This document shows, piece after piece, positions 1 through 6,257 of a DNA stretch of 8,396 nt. Location of the stretch: contig JACZKP010000148.1 of the NCBI GenBank assembly GCA_014860005.1, positions 1-8,396 on the forward strand, read 5' to 3'. The position numbers were made by a program, and so were the translations under genes. Numbering within the stretch: the stretch's first letter is position 1; the number at the start of each line of letters is the position of its first letter. The notes under the pieces are model-generated. The model searched no databases, had not been told where the DNA came from, and saw only the letters and a list, made by a program, of their open reading frames with translations. The stretch comes from Verrucomicrobiota bacterium (GTDB taxonomy: Bacteria > Verrucomicrobiota > Verrucomicrobiae > Limisphaerales > UBA11358).

Positions 1-202
1 ACTCGCCGTAGTAAACCTGCTCCCATGGACCGAGATCGAGCCGGCCTTTGGTAATGGCAACCACGACTTCCCGGCCCATGATCTGGCGCTTCAGGTGCGC
101 GTCGGCATTGTCCTCGCCGGTGCGGTTGTGGTGATACTGGGTGGTGGGTGCGTGGGGCGCGAGCTTCTCCAGCCAGACCTCGTAATCGTGCAGCAAGCTC
201 GG
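1..202 (-). pseudogene. YjbQ/UPF0047 family protein, C-terminal fragment lacking its N-terminal part
   Basis: Reading the minus strand from 202 down to 1 gives about 67 residues that match the C-terminal half of the YjbQ/UPF0047 family. They include [53 protein letters not shown] and VYYGE. The N-D-A-D-A-H-L-K and G-x-W-E-Q blocks are family hallmarks, and the histidines form the presumed metal site. Some members have thiamine-phosphate-synthase-like activity, but the cellular role is uncertain. The family is about 135-140 residues, so roughly 60 N-terminal residues should lie upstream (positions 200-380). Instead the frame meets a TAG at 203-205, right where homology stops, and I found no matching N-terminal sequence in the other frames. 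The gene is therefore 5'-truncated, by a rearrangement or an assembly join. The 3' end runs off the window. Identification is solid; the pseudogene status is an inference. Confidence 0.75.
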
Positions 203-334
203 CTAGCAATAAGCTTCAATTCGTCGCCGGGCGGCAGCGCGCGAGCTCGAAATCCTTGAATTTTACGCTTTCACTGCCGCCGCGCGAGGCATAGCGTTCG
301 ACTGGATTCGGAATCGTCCAATAATTGCGAAACC

Positions 335-1273
335 ATGATAACGCCACCGGCCGAGATCAGCGTAACCGTTCCTTTCTCCCAGGCGATTGACCGGGTGAAG
401 CAAGTGCTGTTTCAGCCGTTTGACCTGGGCAAGTGGTTCATCATTGGTTTCTGCGCGTGGCTGGCCCAACTGGGCGAACAGGGTTTCAGCTTCAATTTTC
501 CTTCCGGCAATTCTTCCCGCCGGGGCGGCGGCGGCGCCGGCGAAGGGCTTGAACAGGCGCGCGATTTCGCGGTGCAGAACCTCTGGTGGATCGTGCCGCT
601 GATTTTGACTTTGATCTGCGTAGTGATCGGGTTGTGGCTGGTATTCACCTGGCTCAGCAGCCGCGGCAAGTTCATGTTCCTGCACTGCGTGGCGCTTAAC
701 CGGGCGGAGGTCAGCGCGCCGTGGTCGCAGTTCAGCCGGCAAGGCAACAGTTTGTTCCTGTTCCGAATCGTTCTGGGATTGATCAGCTTCCTGGTAACGC
801 TGCCATTTCTTGCGCTGGCCGCCCTCGCGGTCTTCAGCATGGTCCGCCACGAGGCAGCGACGGTCTTCGGCGTGTTGGTGCTAATTGCGTTGGTGCTGGG
901 TTTGATTCTTGTGGCCATCGTGTTCTTCCTGGTGGGGAAATTCACCATGGATTTTGTGGTTCCGGTCATGTTCCTGCGCGGCAATTCGTGCCTGGAGAGT
1001 TGGAAGGAATTCCTGGGCCTGCTGCGCGCCAATCCCGGTCATTTTCTCCTCTATTTGTTATTCCAACTTGTGCTGGCCATCGCCATCGGCGCAATTCTCC
1101 TGGCCATCATATTGGTGACTTGTTGCCTCGCGGGTTGTGTCATGGCCATTCCCTACCTTGGTACGGTGCTGTTGCTGCCGGTCTTTGTGTTCAGCCGCTC
1201 TTACTCACTGCACTACTTCGCGCAGTATGGCCGGCAATACGACGTGTTCCCGCCAGTGACAGTTAGTGCTTGA
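335..1273 (+). CDS. multi-pass integral membrane protein (DUF7544-like, unknown function)
   Basis: This 312-residue protein has no recognised catalytic motif. A short amphipathic N-terminus (VPFSQAIDRVKQVLFQPFDLGKWF) leads into a first hydrophobic segment near residues 34-46. A polar Gly/Arg-rich stretch (about 57-72, SSRRGGGGAGEG) follows, then strongly hydrophobic segments near 84-110, 143-168, 178-203 and a long pair at about 236-290. The layout and the closing R-S-Y-S-L-H-Y-F-A-Q-Y-G motif resemble uncharacterised membrane proteins of the DUF7544 / glycerophosphodiesterase membrane-domain type; that match is from memory and tentative. The ATG at 335 is the first in frame and has no clear Shine-Dalgarno sequence. 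The gene stands alone on the plus strand, downstream of the truncated yjbQ fragment and convergent with the lipoprotein gene, with 58 bases between them. It is well expressed as an ORF: the frame is clean and every membrane segment is uninterrupted. Function unknown. Confidence 0.8.
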   Translation: MITPPAEISVTVPFSQAIDRVKQVLFQPFDLGKWFIIGFCAWLAQLGEQGFSFNFPSGNSSRRGGGGAGEGLEQARDFAVQNLWWIVPLILTLICVVIGLWLVFTWLSSRGKFMFLHCVALNRAEVSAPWSQFSRQGNSLFLFRIVLGLISFLVTLPFLALAALAVFSMVRHEAATVFGVLVLIALVLGLILVAIVFFLVGKFTMDFVVPVMFLRGNSCLESWKEFLGLLRANPGHFLLYLLFQLVLAIAIGAILLAIILVTCCLAGCVMAIPYLGTVLLLPVFVFSRSYSLHYFAQYGRQYDVFPPVTVSA

Positions 1274-1331
1274 GACCCCGGACTGGAAATGGTCCTGCCG
1301 TGCGTTGGAACGTGATCGTCCGCCGCGCCAG

Positions 1332-2333
1332 CTATCGATTCGCGCCCGTCGCAGACTTGTACTCCTCGTAGGCGCGCGACAACTGTTCCGCACTCGCCGG
1401 CCCACGATGAATCCACACGCGATAGCGGCAGCGAATGACTTCGCCGACCGGAAATGTCGCCGGCTTCACGCCCGGCCAGCCGAGGCACAGCACGCCGTAA
1501 TGACGCGTCAGCCATTGTGGCGGAAAATCCGGATGGCTCGGATGCACAAAGATCGCCGCACCACTGGTTGTCTTTTCCGCGTGCCAATACCGGGTTAAAT
1601 CCGCCCAAGGCAAATTGGTCATGGGCAGGTCCTGTTTGGTAAGTCCGGCAGGGATGGTGATTGCCGTATTGGTGCCGGGCGCGAAGCGCAGCGTGAGCCC
1701 GCCGTAACTCTTGCCTTCGGCGCCGGTGAGGGTCATGGGCGCTTTAACCGGCACCCATTCACATTCCACATCAATCGCGCGCGCATCCGCTTTCGCCGGA
1801 TGCACGCGCAGCCGAATTTTTTCCTGCACAACCTTCTCTGCGCCCACATACCAGCCGTTCTCCATCGCCAGCGTTGCGCCCTTGGCCGAGGCTTCCTTTT
1901 CAATCCACCGCTCGAACTGGTGGCGGATGCCTCGCAGATCCCACAGCGAATACTCCTTGTCGCCAATGCGCACATGCGGCCAGGCCCAGAAGAGGCCACG
2001 ATGATGGTAATGGTCCCTCGGGAAATCATCGGTCAACACTTCCCCGTCGAGGCCGTGGAGCGGATGCACATACGAACTCCGCGCGCGATCCGCCGGCACA
2101 CCATCCTTGCGGATGACCCCATGATTGTAAACGAGCACGGGCTTGTCGCCGTCCCAGAGACCGAGGGACTTGTCACTCACTTCGGCAAAACGGAAAGCCG
2201 ACTCAGCCTTCGCCTCCGCCGCGCGGCTTGAGGAATGGGACGCACAGCCCAGAGTCAGAATGCCGGCGAGGCTAAGTGCCGTGAAAGCCGCGGTGGTGGT
2301 GCGGCCCGGGAAAACCATCAATCTGCCTTTCAT
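1332..2333 (-). CDS. DUF6807 ('PmoA-like') family lipoprotein
   Basis: This is a 333-residue secreted protein. The N-terminus (MKGRLMVFPGRTTTAAFTALSLAGILTLGC) is a lipoprotein-type signal with the candidate lipidated cysteine at residue 30, followed by a polar Ala/Ser/Glu linker. The body matches the DUF6807 family (Pfam 'methane oxygenase PmoA'; the name is misleading, as these are not methane monooxygenase subunits). The diagnostic block lies at about residues 88-118: YVHPLHG, then DGEVLTDDFPRDHYHHRG and LFWAW, rich in conserved histidines. Later parts (NGWYVGAEKV, ECEWVPVKAPMTLTG, GGLTLRF, HPSHPDFPPQW) also fit. The fold is expected to be a beta-sandwich. Members are frequent in Verrucomicrobiota and Planctomycetota, often near carbohydrate-degradation genes, and the biochemical role is unknown. 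ATG at 2333 was chosen; an internal ATG five codons in (M6) has AGGCAG in front and is an alternative that keeps the signal peptide. The lipobox (TLGC) is not ideal. Confidence 0.85.
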   Translation of the reverse strand: MKGRLMVFPGRTTTAAFTALSLAGILTLGCASHSSSRAAEAKAESAFRFAEVSDKSLGLWDGDKPVLVYNHGVIRKDGVPADRARSSYVHPLHGLDGEVLTDDFPRDHYHHRGLFWAWPHVRIGDKEYSLWDLRGIRHQFERWIEKEASAKGATLAMENGWYVGAEKVVQEKIRLRVHPAKADARAIDVECEWVPVKAPMTLTGAEGKSYGGLTLRFAPGTNTAITIPAGLTKQDLPMTNLPWADLTRYWHAEKTTSGAAIFVHPSHPDFPPQWLTRHYGVLCLGWPGVKPATFPVGEVIRCRYRVWIHRGPASAEQLSRAYEEYKSATGANR

Positions 2334-2651
2334 GATTCAATCAATAGCGCGCCACCCACCCTTGGGCCAGAAAGAAGTGCGCGGCCAAGTCCGGCTGGGA
2401 GTGGTTCAACCACCAGACCCCCGGCGCGACGTCGGGATTGCCTGTCCCGGCTGAAACGGCCTGCCTGCCCGTCGAATCATCAGCGGATTTGCGGTATTAT
2501 TTCATTCGCGCCACGAACCCGCAGATCAAGCAGGATTGGAGGGTAACCTTGTGCCGCGCGCTCACTGTTACCTCTCGTGCATCGCATGGGTTTGCCCATG
2601 CGTGTGATCTTATGGTCAACCTCGGCGAGATTTTATGCTAATTTCCGCTGA
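2334..2651. other. divergent intergenic region between the DUF6807 lipoprotein gene and tspO
   Basis: These 318 bases lie between two genes read away from each other, so both promoters should be here. I see no convincing gene: the open frames crossing it show no family resemblance and no good start. There is no clear -35/-10 pair. A TATTAT near 2493 and a TATGCT at 2634-2639 could be -10 elements, but neither has a good -35 partner. The one clear structure is the hairpin at 2583-2602. Confidence 0.6.
2583..2602. promoter_or_regulatory. 8-bp perfect inverted repeat upstream of tspO
   Basis: CGCATGGG and CCCATGCG flank a four-base TTTG loop, ending about 49 bases before the tspO start. No T-tract follows on either strand, so it is not an intrinsic terminator. 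It could be an operator palindrome or a 5'-UTR hairpin for tspO. The structure is seen directly; the role is a guess. Confidence 0.35.
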
Positions 2652-3152
2652 ATGACTGACGACTCATTTATTCCGACTCAACCAAGTCCTGGCCGCAAAG
2701 CGCTCGGCCTTGCAGGATGGCTGCTGCTTTGTTTCGCGGCGGCGGCCTTTGGCAGTCTGTTCATGCCCGGTGAATGGTATGCGCAACTGAACAAACCAAC
2801 ATGGAATCCGCCAAATTGGATCTTTGGCCCGGTTTGGACGGCGCTCTACACCATGATGGCCATCGCGGCGTGGCTGGTGTGGCGGCGCGGTGGATTCGCC
2901 GCACAGCGGTTGCCGTTGGGATTGTTTCTATCCCAGCTTTTTCTAAACGCGCTGTGGTCGCCGCTGTTTTTCGGACTGCACAACCCCGCGCTGGCTCTCG
3001 CGGAAATCGTGTTTTTGTGGCTTGCGATCCTCGGCACGCTGCTCGCCTTCTGGAAAGTTCATCGCGGGGCGGGGCTTCTGCTCGTGCCTTACCTGGCGTG
3101 GGTCACGTTTGCGGCTGTGCTAAACTTCACCCTCTGGCAACTAAACCGCTGA
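2652..3152 (+). CDS. tspO: TspO/MBR family tryptophan-rich sensory protein
   Basis: This is a 166-residue, five-helix membrane protein of the TspO/peripheral benzodiazepine receptor family. The signature lies at residues 42-66: W-Y-x-x-L-N-K-P-x-W-N-P-P-x-W-x-F-G-P-V-W-T-x-L-Y. The rest of the family pattern follows: a second Trp-rich helix (AAWLVWRRGG), LFLNALWSPLFFGL, and the C-terminal helix with PYLAWVTFAAVLNFTLWQLN. Family members bind porphyrins and sterol-like ligands. In Rhodobacter sphaeroides TspO modulates photosynthesis and carotenoid gene expression in response to oxygen and light; elsewhere it is linked to oxidative stress and tetrapyrrole breakdown. The N-terminus carries a roughly 16-residue polar extension before the first helix. 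ATG at 2652 has no obvious Shine-Dalgarno sequence. The stop lies 10 bases before the next ATG, so tspO and the CIA30-like gene are probably co-transcribed. All signature tryptophans are present and the gene looks functional. Confidence 0.93.
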   Translation: MTDDSFIPTQPSPGRKALGLAGWLLLCFAAAAFGSLFMPGEWYAQLNKPTWNPPNWIFGPVWTALYTMMAIAAWLVWRRGGFAAQRLPLGLFLSQLFLNALWSPLFFGLHNPALALAEIVFLWLAILGTLLAFWKVHRGAGLLLVPYLAWVTFAAVLNFTLWQLNR

Positions 3153-3162
3153 ATTGGCCGTC

Positions 3163-3753
3163 ATGAAAACCCTGCTTTCGCCGTTTGTCCTCGCCCTGTT
3201 CCTCCCACCGATGCTCTTCGCTCAAAACATGAACACCAATTCGGCCCCGGAAAATGTTCTCTTCAACTTCGCCAACGCCACGAACGCTGCATGGCAGATC
3301 GTCAACGACGACGTCATGGGCGGAAGCTCCACGAGCCGCTTCCGCATCACGAGCGGCGTCGCGAGGTTCACCGGAGACGTCTCGCTGGAGAACAACGGCG
3401 GCTTTGCCTCGGTGCGCACGCTGCCGGCACGGTTTGATCTCGCCGATGCATCCGAGTTCCTGCTTCGCGTGCGCGGCGATGGCCGTCGCTACAAGTTCAC
3501 AGCGCGCATGGAATCGAACCTCGATGGTCCGCTTTACCAATGCGCTTTCACGACCGCCAAGGGCGAATGGCAGGAAATTCGGCTGCCGCTGAAAGATTTT
3601 ACTCCCACTTTTCGTGGCCGTGTGCTGACCGGCCAACTGCCTCTCTCCGCCAGCAAGCTCACCTCCATCGGCTTCCTGATTTCCGACCAACAGTCCGGGC
3701 AATTTCAATTGGAGATCGCCTGGATCAAGGTGCCGCGCTCACAAGATAAGTAG
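3163..3753 (+). CDS. exported CIA30-like (complex I intermediate-associated protein 30 family) protein
   Basis: From ATG 3163 this is a 196-residue protein with a Sec signal peptide (residues 1-20, MKTLLSPFVLALFLPPMLFA, cleavage before QN). The mature part is one CIA30 domain (Pfam 'complex I intermediate-associated protein 30'), a jelly-roll, carbohydrate-binding-like fold. The marks are NDDVMGG at 48-54, F-T-G-D-V-S-L-E-N-N-G-G-F-A-S-V-R at 69-85, L-R-V-R-G-D-G-R-R-Y-K-F, and IGFLISDQQSGQFQLEI near the end. Mitochondrial homologues help assemble complex I. Bacterial homologues are uncharacterised, and export suggests a periplasmic or surface job rather than complex I assembly. The frame could begin at a TTG at 3154, two codons after tspO stops, but ATG 3163 gives a clean signal peptide and is preferred. 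It sits 10 bases after tspO and is likely in the same transcript. A 276-base gap follows before the next candidate ORF. Confidence 0.85.
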   Translation: MKTLLSPFVLALFLPPMLFAQNMNTNSAPENVLFNFANATNAAWQIVNDDVMGGSSTSRFRITSGVARFTGDVSLENNGGFASVRTLPARFDLADASEFLLRVRGDGRRYKFTARMESNLDGPLYQCAFTTAKGEWQEIRLPLKDFTPTFRGRVLTGQLPLSASKLTSIGFLISDQQSGQFQLEIAWIKVPRSQDK

Positions 3754-3857
3754 CCGCCAAGAGTCTCGGCCAAGTAAGTTCAGGGCTGTAGAGCCGCCTG
3801 AAGCCATAATCAGTCGTAAGTTAGACAAGATCGCCTTGATTTGAGCTTTCTTTGGCG

Positions 3858-3875
3858 CAATTGATCGCTCAATTG
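3858..3875. repeat. 7-bp inverted repeat in the CIA30/FAS1 intergenic region
   Basis: CAATTGA and TCAATTG surround a TCGC loop. Flanking TT/AA and GG/CC bases allow a few extra pairs with bulges. No T-run follows, so a terminator role for the tspO-CIA30 transcript is possible but weak; an operator palindrome is equally possible. Confidence 0.35.
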
Positions 3876-3957
3876 CCAATACTCACCCAACAAACAGGCC
3901 GTTATCCTCAATTCCAACCGTTGTTCCATTGGGCTAAAAACAATCTTAGACATACAT

Positions 3958-3986
3958 TTGACATAACTTAAACATGCGACAACTTT
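3958..3986 (+). promoter_or_regulatory. possible sigma-70-type promoter for the FAS1 genes
   Basis: A perfect TTGACA at 3958-3963 sits in an AT-rich stretch. Seventeen bases downstream is AACTTT, a poor -10 match. The -35 is striking but the -10 is weak, so either the promoter needs an activator or the match is chance. Transcription from here would run through the stem-loop at 3995-4022 into the small ORF and first FAS1 gene. Confidence 0.3.
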
Positions 3987-3994
3987 CACCAAGA

Positions 3995-4022
3995 TTCGGT
4001 CACCGCTGAGCGGTGATCCGAA
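3995..4022 (+). promoter_or_regulatory. 12-bp stem-loop with one bulge, directly before the small ORF
   Basis: TTCGG plus TCACCGC pairs with GCGGTGA plus CCGAA around a TGA loop, leaving a single unpaired T at 4017. The stem ends inside the ribosome binding site AAGGA of the 42-residue ORF: bases 4021-4022 pair with 3995-3996. Folding would therefore partly mask that site. There is no T-tract, so it is not an intrinsic terminator. A 5'-UTR regulatory hairpin or a dyad operator are the main readings. Confidence 0.4.
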
Positions 4023-4025
4023 GGA
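4021..4025 (+). promoter_or_regulatory. ribosome binding site (AAGGA) of the 42-residue ORF
   Basis: AAGGA lies four bases before ATG 4030. It is the only good Shine-Dalgarno-like sequence I noticed before any start in the window, although the spacing is short. Its first two bases are in the stem of the preceding hairpin. Confidence 0.35.
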
Positions 4026-4029
4026 AAAC

Positions 4030-4158
4030 ATGAAACTCGAAAAACAACCGACGAAATCTGGAATCAGCCGACTGAGCAAACTTCGGTTTGCACGCCCCAC
4101 ATATTTCGAGGTCACAGTTCGGGTTTTGAGCCAACAAAAATCCGTTAACTCCAAATAA
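4030..4158 (+). CDS. possible 42-residue small basic protein or leader peptide
   Basis: ATG 4030 opens a 42-codon frame ending at TAA 4156-4158, four bases before the ATG of the first FAS1 gene. The product ([20 protein letters not shown]...SQQKSVNSK) is strongly basic, has no signal peptide or membrane segment, and matches no family I recognise. In favour of it being real are the AAGGA upstream, a start context (AAAACATGAAA) like that of the two FAS1 genes, and the tight 4-base coupling to the next gene. Against are its small size, the chance of such a frame in AT-richer DNA, and ordinary composition. If translated it could act as a leader that couples ribosomes onto fas1. It may equally be a chance frame in a long 5' leader. 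Confidence 0.3.
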   Translation: MKLEKQPTKSGISRLSKLRFARPTYFEVTVRVLSQQKSVNSK

Positions 4159-4162
4159 AAAC

Positions 4163-4660
4163 ATGAAGAAAATTCGCAACCTCACCATCGCAGCCCTAGC
4201 CTTTGCCGTCACGGCCATGCCCCTCGCTCATGCCACCGACAAGTCTTCCACACCGGGAGACATCGTGGCGGTGGCCTCGGGTGCCGGCAGTTTCAACACC
4301 CTCGTGGCCGCCGTTAAAGCAGCCGGCTTGGTGGAAACCTTGCAAGGTACTGGTCCGTTCACGGTCTTTGCCCCAACCGATGAAGCCTTCGCCAAACTGC
4401 CCAAAGGGACCGTTGAAGACCTGTTGAAGCCCGAAAACAAGGAAAAGCTCGTGGCGATCCTGACCTATCACGTCCTCCCGGGCAAGGTTACCGCCGCAGA
4501 AGTCAAGACCATGAAGGCGAAAACCGTCAACGGCAAGGAACTCAACCTGAAGGTCTGGGGCGGCAACGTCACAGTGGACAATGCCAAAGTCGTCAAGGCC
4601 GATGTCATGGCCAAAAACGGCGTCATCCACGTAATTGATACCGTCGTACTGCCTAAGTAA
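4163..4660 (+). CDS. secreted single-domain fasciclin (FAS1) protein
   Basis: This 165-residue protein has a Sec signal peptide (residues 1-24, ending PLAHA before TDKSS) and one complete FAS1 domain. FAS1 motif H1 is at residues 66-76 ([11 protein letters not shown]), the central YH motif at 102-103 ([11 protein letters not shown]), and motif H2 at 152-164 ([13 protein letters not shown]). The length is usual for bacterial one-domain FAS1 proteins of the MPB70 / Rhodobacter Fdp type. FAS1 domains mediate adhesion to surfaces, matrix or other proteins, and the product is expected in the periplasm or outside the cell. The start has no Shine-Dalgarno sequence but an A-rich leader (AAATAAAAAC). 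It sits four bases after a possible 42-residue ORF and 95 bases before a triple-FAS1 gene, and is probably co-transcribed with the latter. The domain is intact. Confidence 0.92.
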   Translation: MKKIRNLTIAALAFAVTAMPLAHATDKSSTPGDIVAVASGAGSFNTLVAAVKAAGLVETLQGTGPFTVFAPTDEAFAKLPKGTVEDLLKPENKEKLVAILTYHVLPGKVTAAEVKTMKAKTVNGKELNLKVWGGNVTVDNAKVVKADVMAKNGVIHVIDTVVLPK

Positions 4661-4685
4661 ACCGACGTAAAACCTTATCACCATG

Positions 4686-4712
4686 GCGCTCGAGGCAACC
4701 GCCTCGCGGCGC
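4686..4712 (+). promoter_or_regulatory. 11-bp GC-rich stem-loop between the two FAS1 genes
   Basis: GCGCT plus CGAGGC pairs with GCCTCG plus GGCGC around an AACC loop, with one bulged C at 4707 and one T-G wobble pair. The hairpin starts 25 bases after the first FAS1 stop and ends just before an in-frame ATG at 4714. It has no following T-tract, so read-through is expected. It could stabilise the upstream mRNA or set the expression ratio of the two genes. It also argues against translation starting at 4714. Confidence 0.45.
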
Positions 4713-4755
4713 GATGGAGATGGCAATCTCGAACCAAACCGAACTAAAACTAAAC

Positions 4756-6096
4756 ATGAAACAATTTGTAAACCTCTTCATGACCCCGCGCTGGCTGGCA
4801 CTGGCCATCGGCCTTGGAGTTTTTCTCGCGGCGGACGTTGCGCACGCAACCCATCGCAGTGGCAATAACCTCGTTCAACGCCTGGAGCGCGATGGACGCT
4901 TCACCACCCTTCTCGCAGCACTGGACGCAGCGGGGCTGAAGGAAACCGTGGCCACGGGCGGCACCTTCACCGTGTTGGCCCCCACCGACCAGGCATTTGC
5001 TGCGCTGCCGCCGGGGACAATCGAGGCCCTGCTCGGAGACATTCCGACTTTGCAGAACATCCTCCTGTATCACGTGCTGGGCGGCAGGGAGATGTTGCAT
5101 AACCTCGTCAAAGAGAGCACCTCGACAACTCTTCAGGGCAACCCGATCCTGGCGCTCAGAGAGGGATTCAAGGTGCGCATCAACGGGCAGCGCGTTCTTT
5201 ACCCGTCACTCCCCGCCTCCAACGGCATCATTCACCCGATTAACGGAGTGTTGATTCCACCGGCCTCCGACATCGAAATAAACAGCCTGGTGGATGTGCT
5301 GGCGCTGGACGGCCGCTTCACCACGCTCATTGCGGCGGTGCAAGCCGCCGGGCTGGCGGATGCTTTGACAACCGGTGGTCCTTTCACTGTGTTTGCGCCG
5401 ACGGACGACGCCTTCGCGGCGTTGCCGGAAGGTACTGTGGACGGCTTGCTGGCTGACATTCCGACCCTGCAAAACGTTCTGCTCTATCACGTGCTCGGAA
5501 AGGAAGTTCCCGCAGTCAAGCTGCTGGGCCGGCACTCGTTGGAGACGTTACAGGGGGAGGAAGTTAACACCTCGGTGACCCGAGGCGGCCTCTTCATCAA
5601 TCAATCCAAAGTCCTCAATCCTGATGTGAACGCGCCCAACGGTGTCATTCACGTGATTGACGCGGTGCTTTTACCGCCTCCACCCAATCCCAACCTGCTC
5701 GAACTGCTCAAGAACGACGGGCGTTTCAATACCCTCGTCACCGCTTTGGAGGTGGCGGAATTGGATGCCGTGGTGGCCACGGGCGGACCCTTGACGATCT
5801 TCGCCCCAACGGACGAGGCGTTTGCCAAAGTGCCCGCTGACGTGCTCGCCGATTTGCTCGCGGACAAAGAGGCGCTGACGGCCGTGTTGCTCTATCACGT
5901 CCTTAACGGCGACAAGTCCGCCAAGGAACTGCTCCGCGCGCGAAAGCTTGAAACACTGCAGGGAAAGAACGTCGTGATTTCGATCTTCCGGGGCAAGCTG
6001 TTGGTCAACCGCTCGCAAGTGATAGACGCAAACCTGAAAGCCAGCAACGGCACTGTCCACGGCATCAACCAAGTGCTGCTTCCGCCGGCTCATTAA
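4756..6096 (+). CDS. secreted protein with three tandem fasciclin (FAS1) domains
   Basis: From ATG 4756 the product is 446 residues. It has a Sec signal peptide (1-31, WLALAIGLGVFLAADVAHA before THRS) and three FAS1 domains at about 36-170, 173-308 and 313-446. Each carries H1 ([33 protein letters not shown]), a YH motif (LLYHVL in all three) and H2 ([29 protein letters not shown]). The domains follow one another almost without linkers, which should give an extended rod suited to cell-surface or matrix contacts. No membrane anchor, LPxTG or PEP-CTERM tail is visible at the C-terminus, which ends just after the last domain (LLPPAH). The frame is open from an ATG at 4714, adding 14 residues, but that start sits beside a strong hairpin and would place a polar stretch before the signal peptide. 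ATG 4756, with an A-rich leader like its neighbour's, is preferred. Confidence 0.92.
   Translation: MKQFVNLFMTPRWLALAIGLGVFLAADVAHATHRSGNNLVQRLERDGRFTTLLAALDAAGLKETVATGGTFTVLAPTDQAFAALPPGTIEALLGDIPTLQNILLYHVLGGREMLHNLVKESTSTTLQGNPILALREGFKVRINGQRVLYPSLPASNGIIHPINGVLIPPASDIEINSLVDVLALDGRFTTLIAAVQAAGLADALTTGGPFTVFAPTDDAFAALPEGTVDGLLADIPTLQNVLLYHVLGKEVPAVKLLGRHSLETLQGEEVNTSVTRGGLFINQSKVLNPDVNAPNGVIHVIDAVLLPPPPNPNLLELLKNDGRFNTLVTALEVAELDAVVATGGPLTIFAPTDEAFAKVPADVLADLLADKEALTAVLLYHVLNGDKSAKELLRARKLETLQGKNVVISIFRGKLLVNRSQVIDANLKASNGTVHGINQVLLPPAH
4870..6090 (+). repeat. three tandem FAS1-encoding units within one gene
   Basis: The tyrosine-histidine block recurs at 5065, 5482 and 5890, so the units are 417 and 408 bases apart (139 and 136 codons). 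Units 1 and 2 are most alike: both encode D-I-P-T-L-Q-N followed by I/V-L-L-Y-H-V-L-G, with obvious DNA similarity (GACATTCCGAC then CTGTATCACGTGCT or CTCTATCACGTGCT). Unit 3 has D-K-E-A-L-T-A-V there. This suggests the 1/2 duplication is the more recent. Confidence 0.7.
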
Positions 6097-6156
6097 AACT
6101 GAGTCAGGCAGAGTAAGACCAGTAAACCAAACCCGCTGAAAAGGGGAACAAGTCAC

Positions 6157-6185
6157 GAGGCGAAGAGTTTCAGACTCTTCGCCTC
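6157..6185 (+). terminator. perfect 12-bp stem-loop after the triple-FAS1 gene
   Basis: GAGGCGAAGAGT and ACTCTTCGCCTC pair perfectly around a TTCAG loop, 61 bases after the FAS1 stop. On the plus strand it is followed by AACACTTGG rather than a T-run, so it is not a textbook intrinsic terminator. On the minus strand a pyrimidine-rich stretch follows at some distance. Its place at the end of the gene run suggests transcript termination or 3'-end protection. A dispersed REP-like element is the alternative. Confidence 0.5.
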
Positions 6186-6257
6186 AACACTTGGCAAATG
6201 GTTATCGAAAGGTTGAGGATTAAGAACCATCCGCGAAGCGGGTGGTATCAGATCGGC

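Larger units (their letters stand above)
3754..4029. other. AT-richer intergenic region upstream of the small ORF and FAS1 genes
   Basis: This stretch is visibly more AT-rich than the coding DNA on both sides. It contains two inverted repeats and a possible promoter, listed separately. A minus-strand frame crosses it (3810-4154), but it has no recognisable protein features and reads antisense to the stem-loop and small ORF, so I do not call it a gene. Confidence 0.6.

Noticed and set aside
2652..3166. Alternative frames across tspO and neighbours
   Set aside because: They are shadows of strongly matching genes and show no family similarity.
3810..4154. 114-residue minus-strand open frame
   Set aside because: It crosses the intergenic region antisense to a promoter-like element, a strong hairpin and the small ORF. 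It has no recognisable domain, and its upstream end abuts the FAS1 start.
4714..4755. Start of the triple-FAS1 protein at ATG 4714
   Set aside because: It would put a polar stretch ahead of the signal peptide and lies two bases after a strong hairpin with no ribosome binding site.
6157..6185. Hairpin as the terminator target of a class C group II intron
   Set aside because: Class C introns insert just after a terminator, so the hairpin should flank the intron's 5' end. Here it lies beyond the 3' end of the minus-strand intron remnant.
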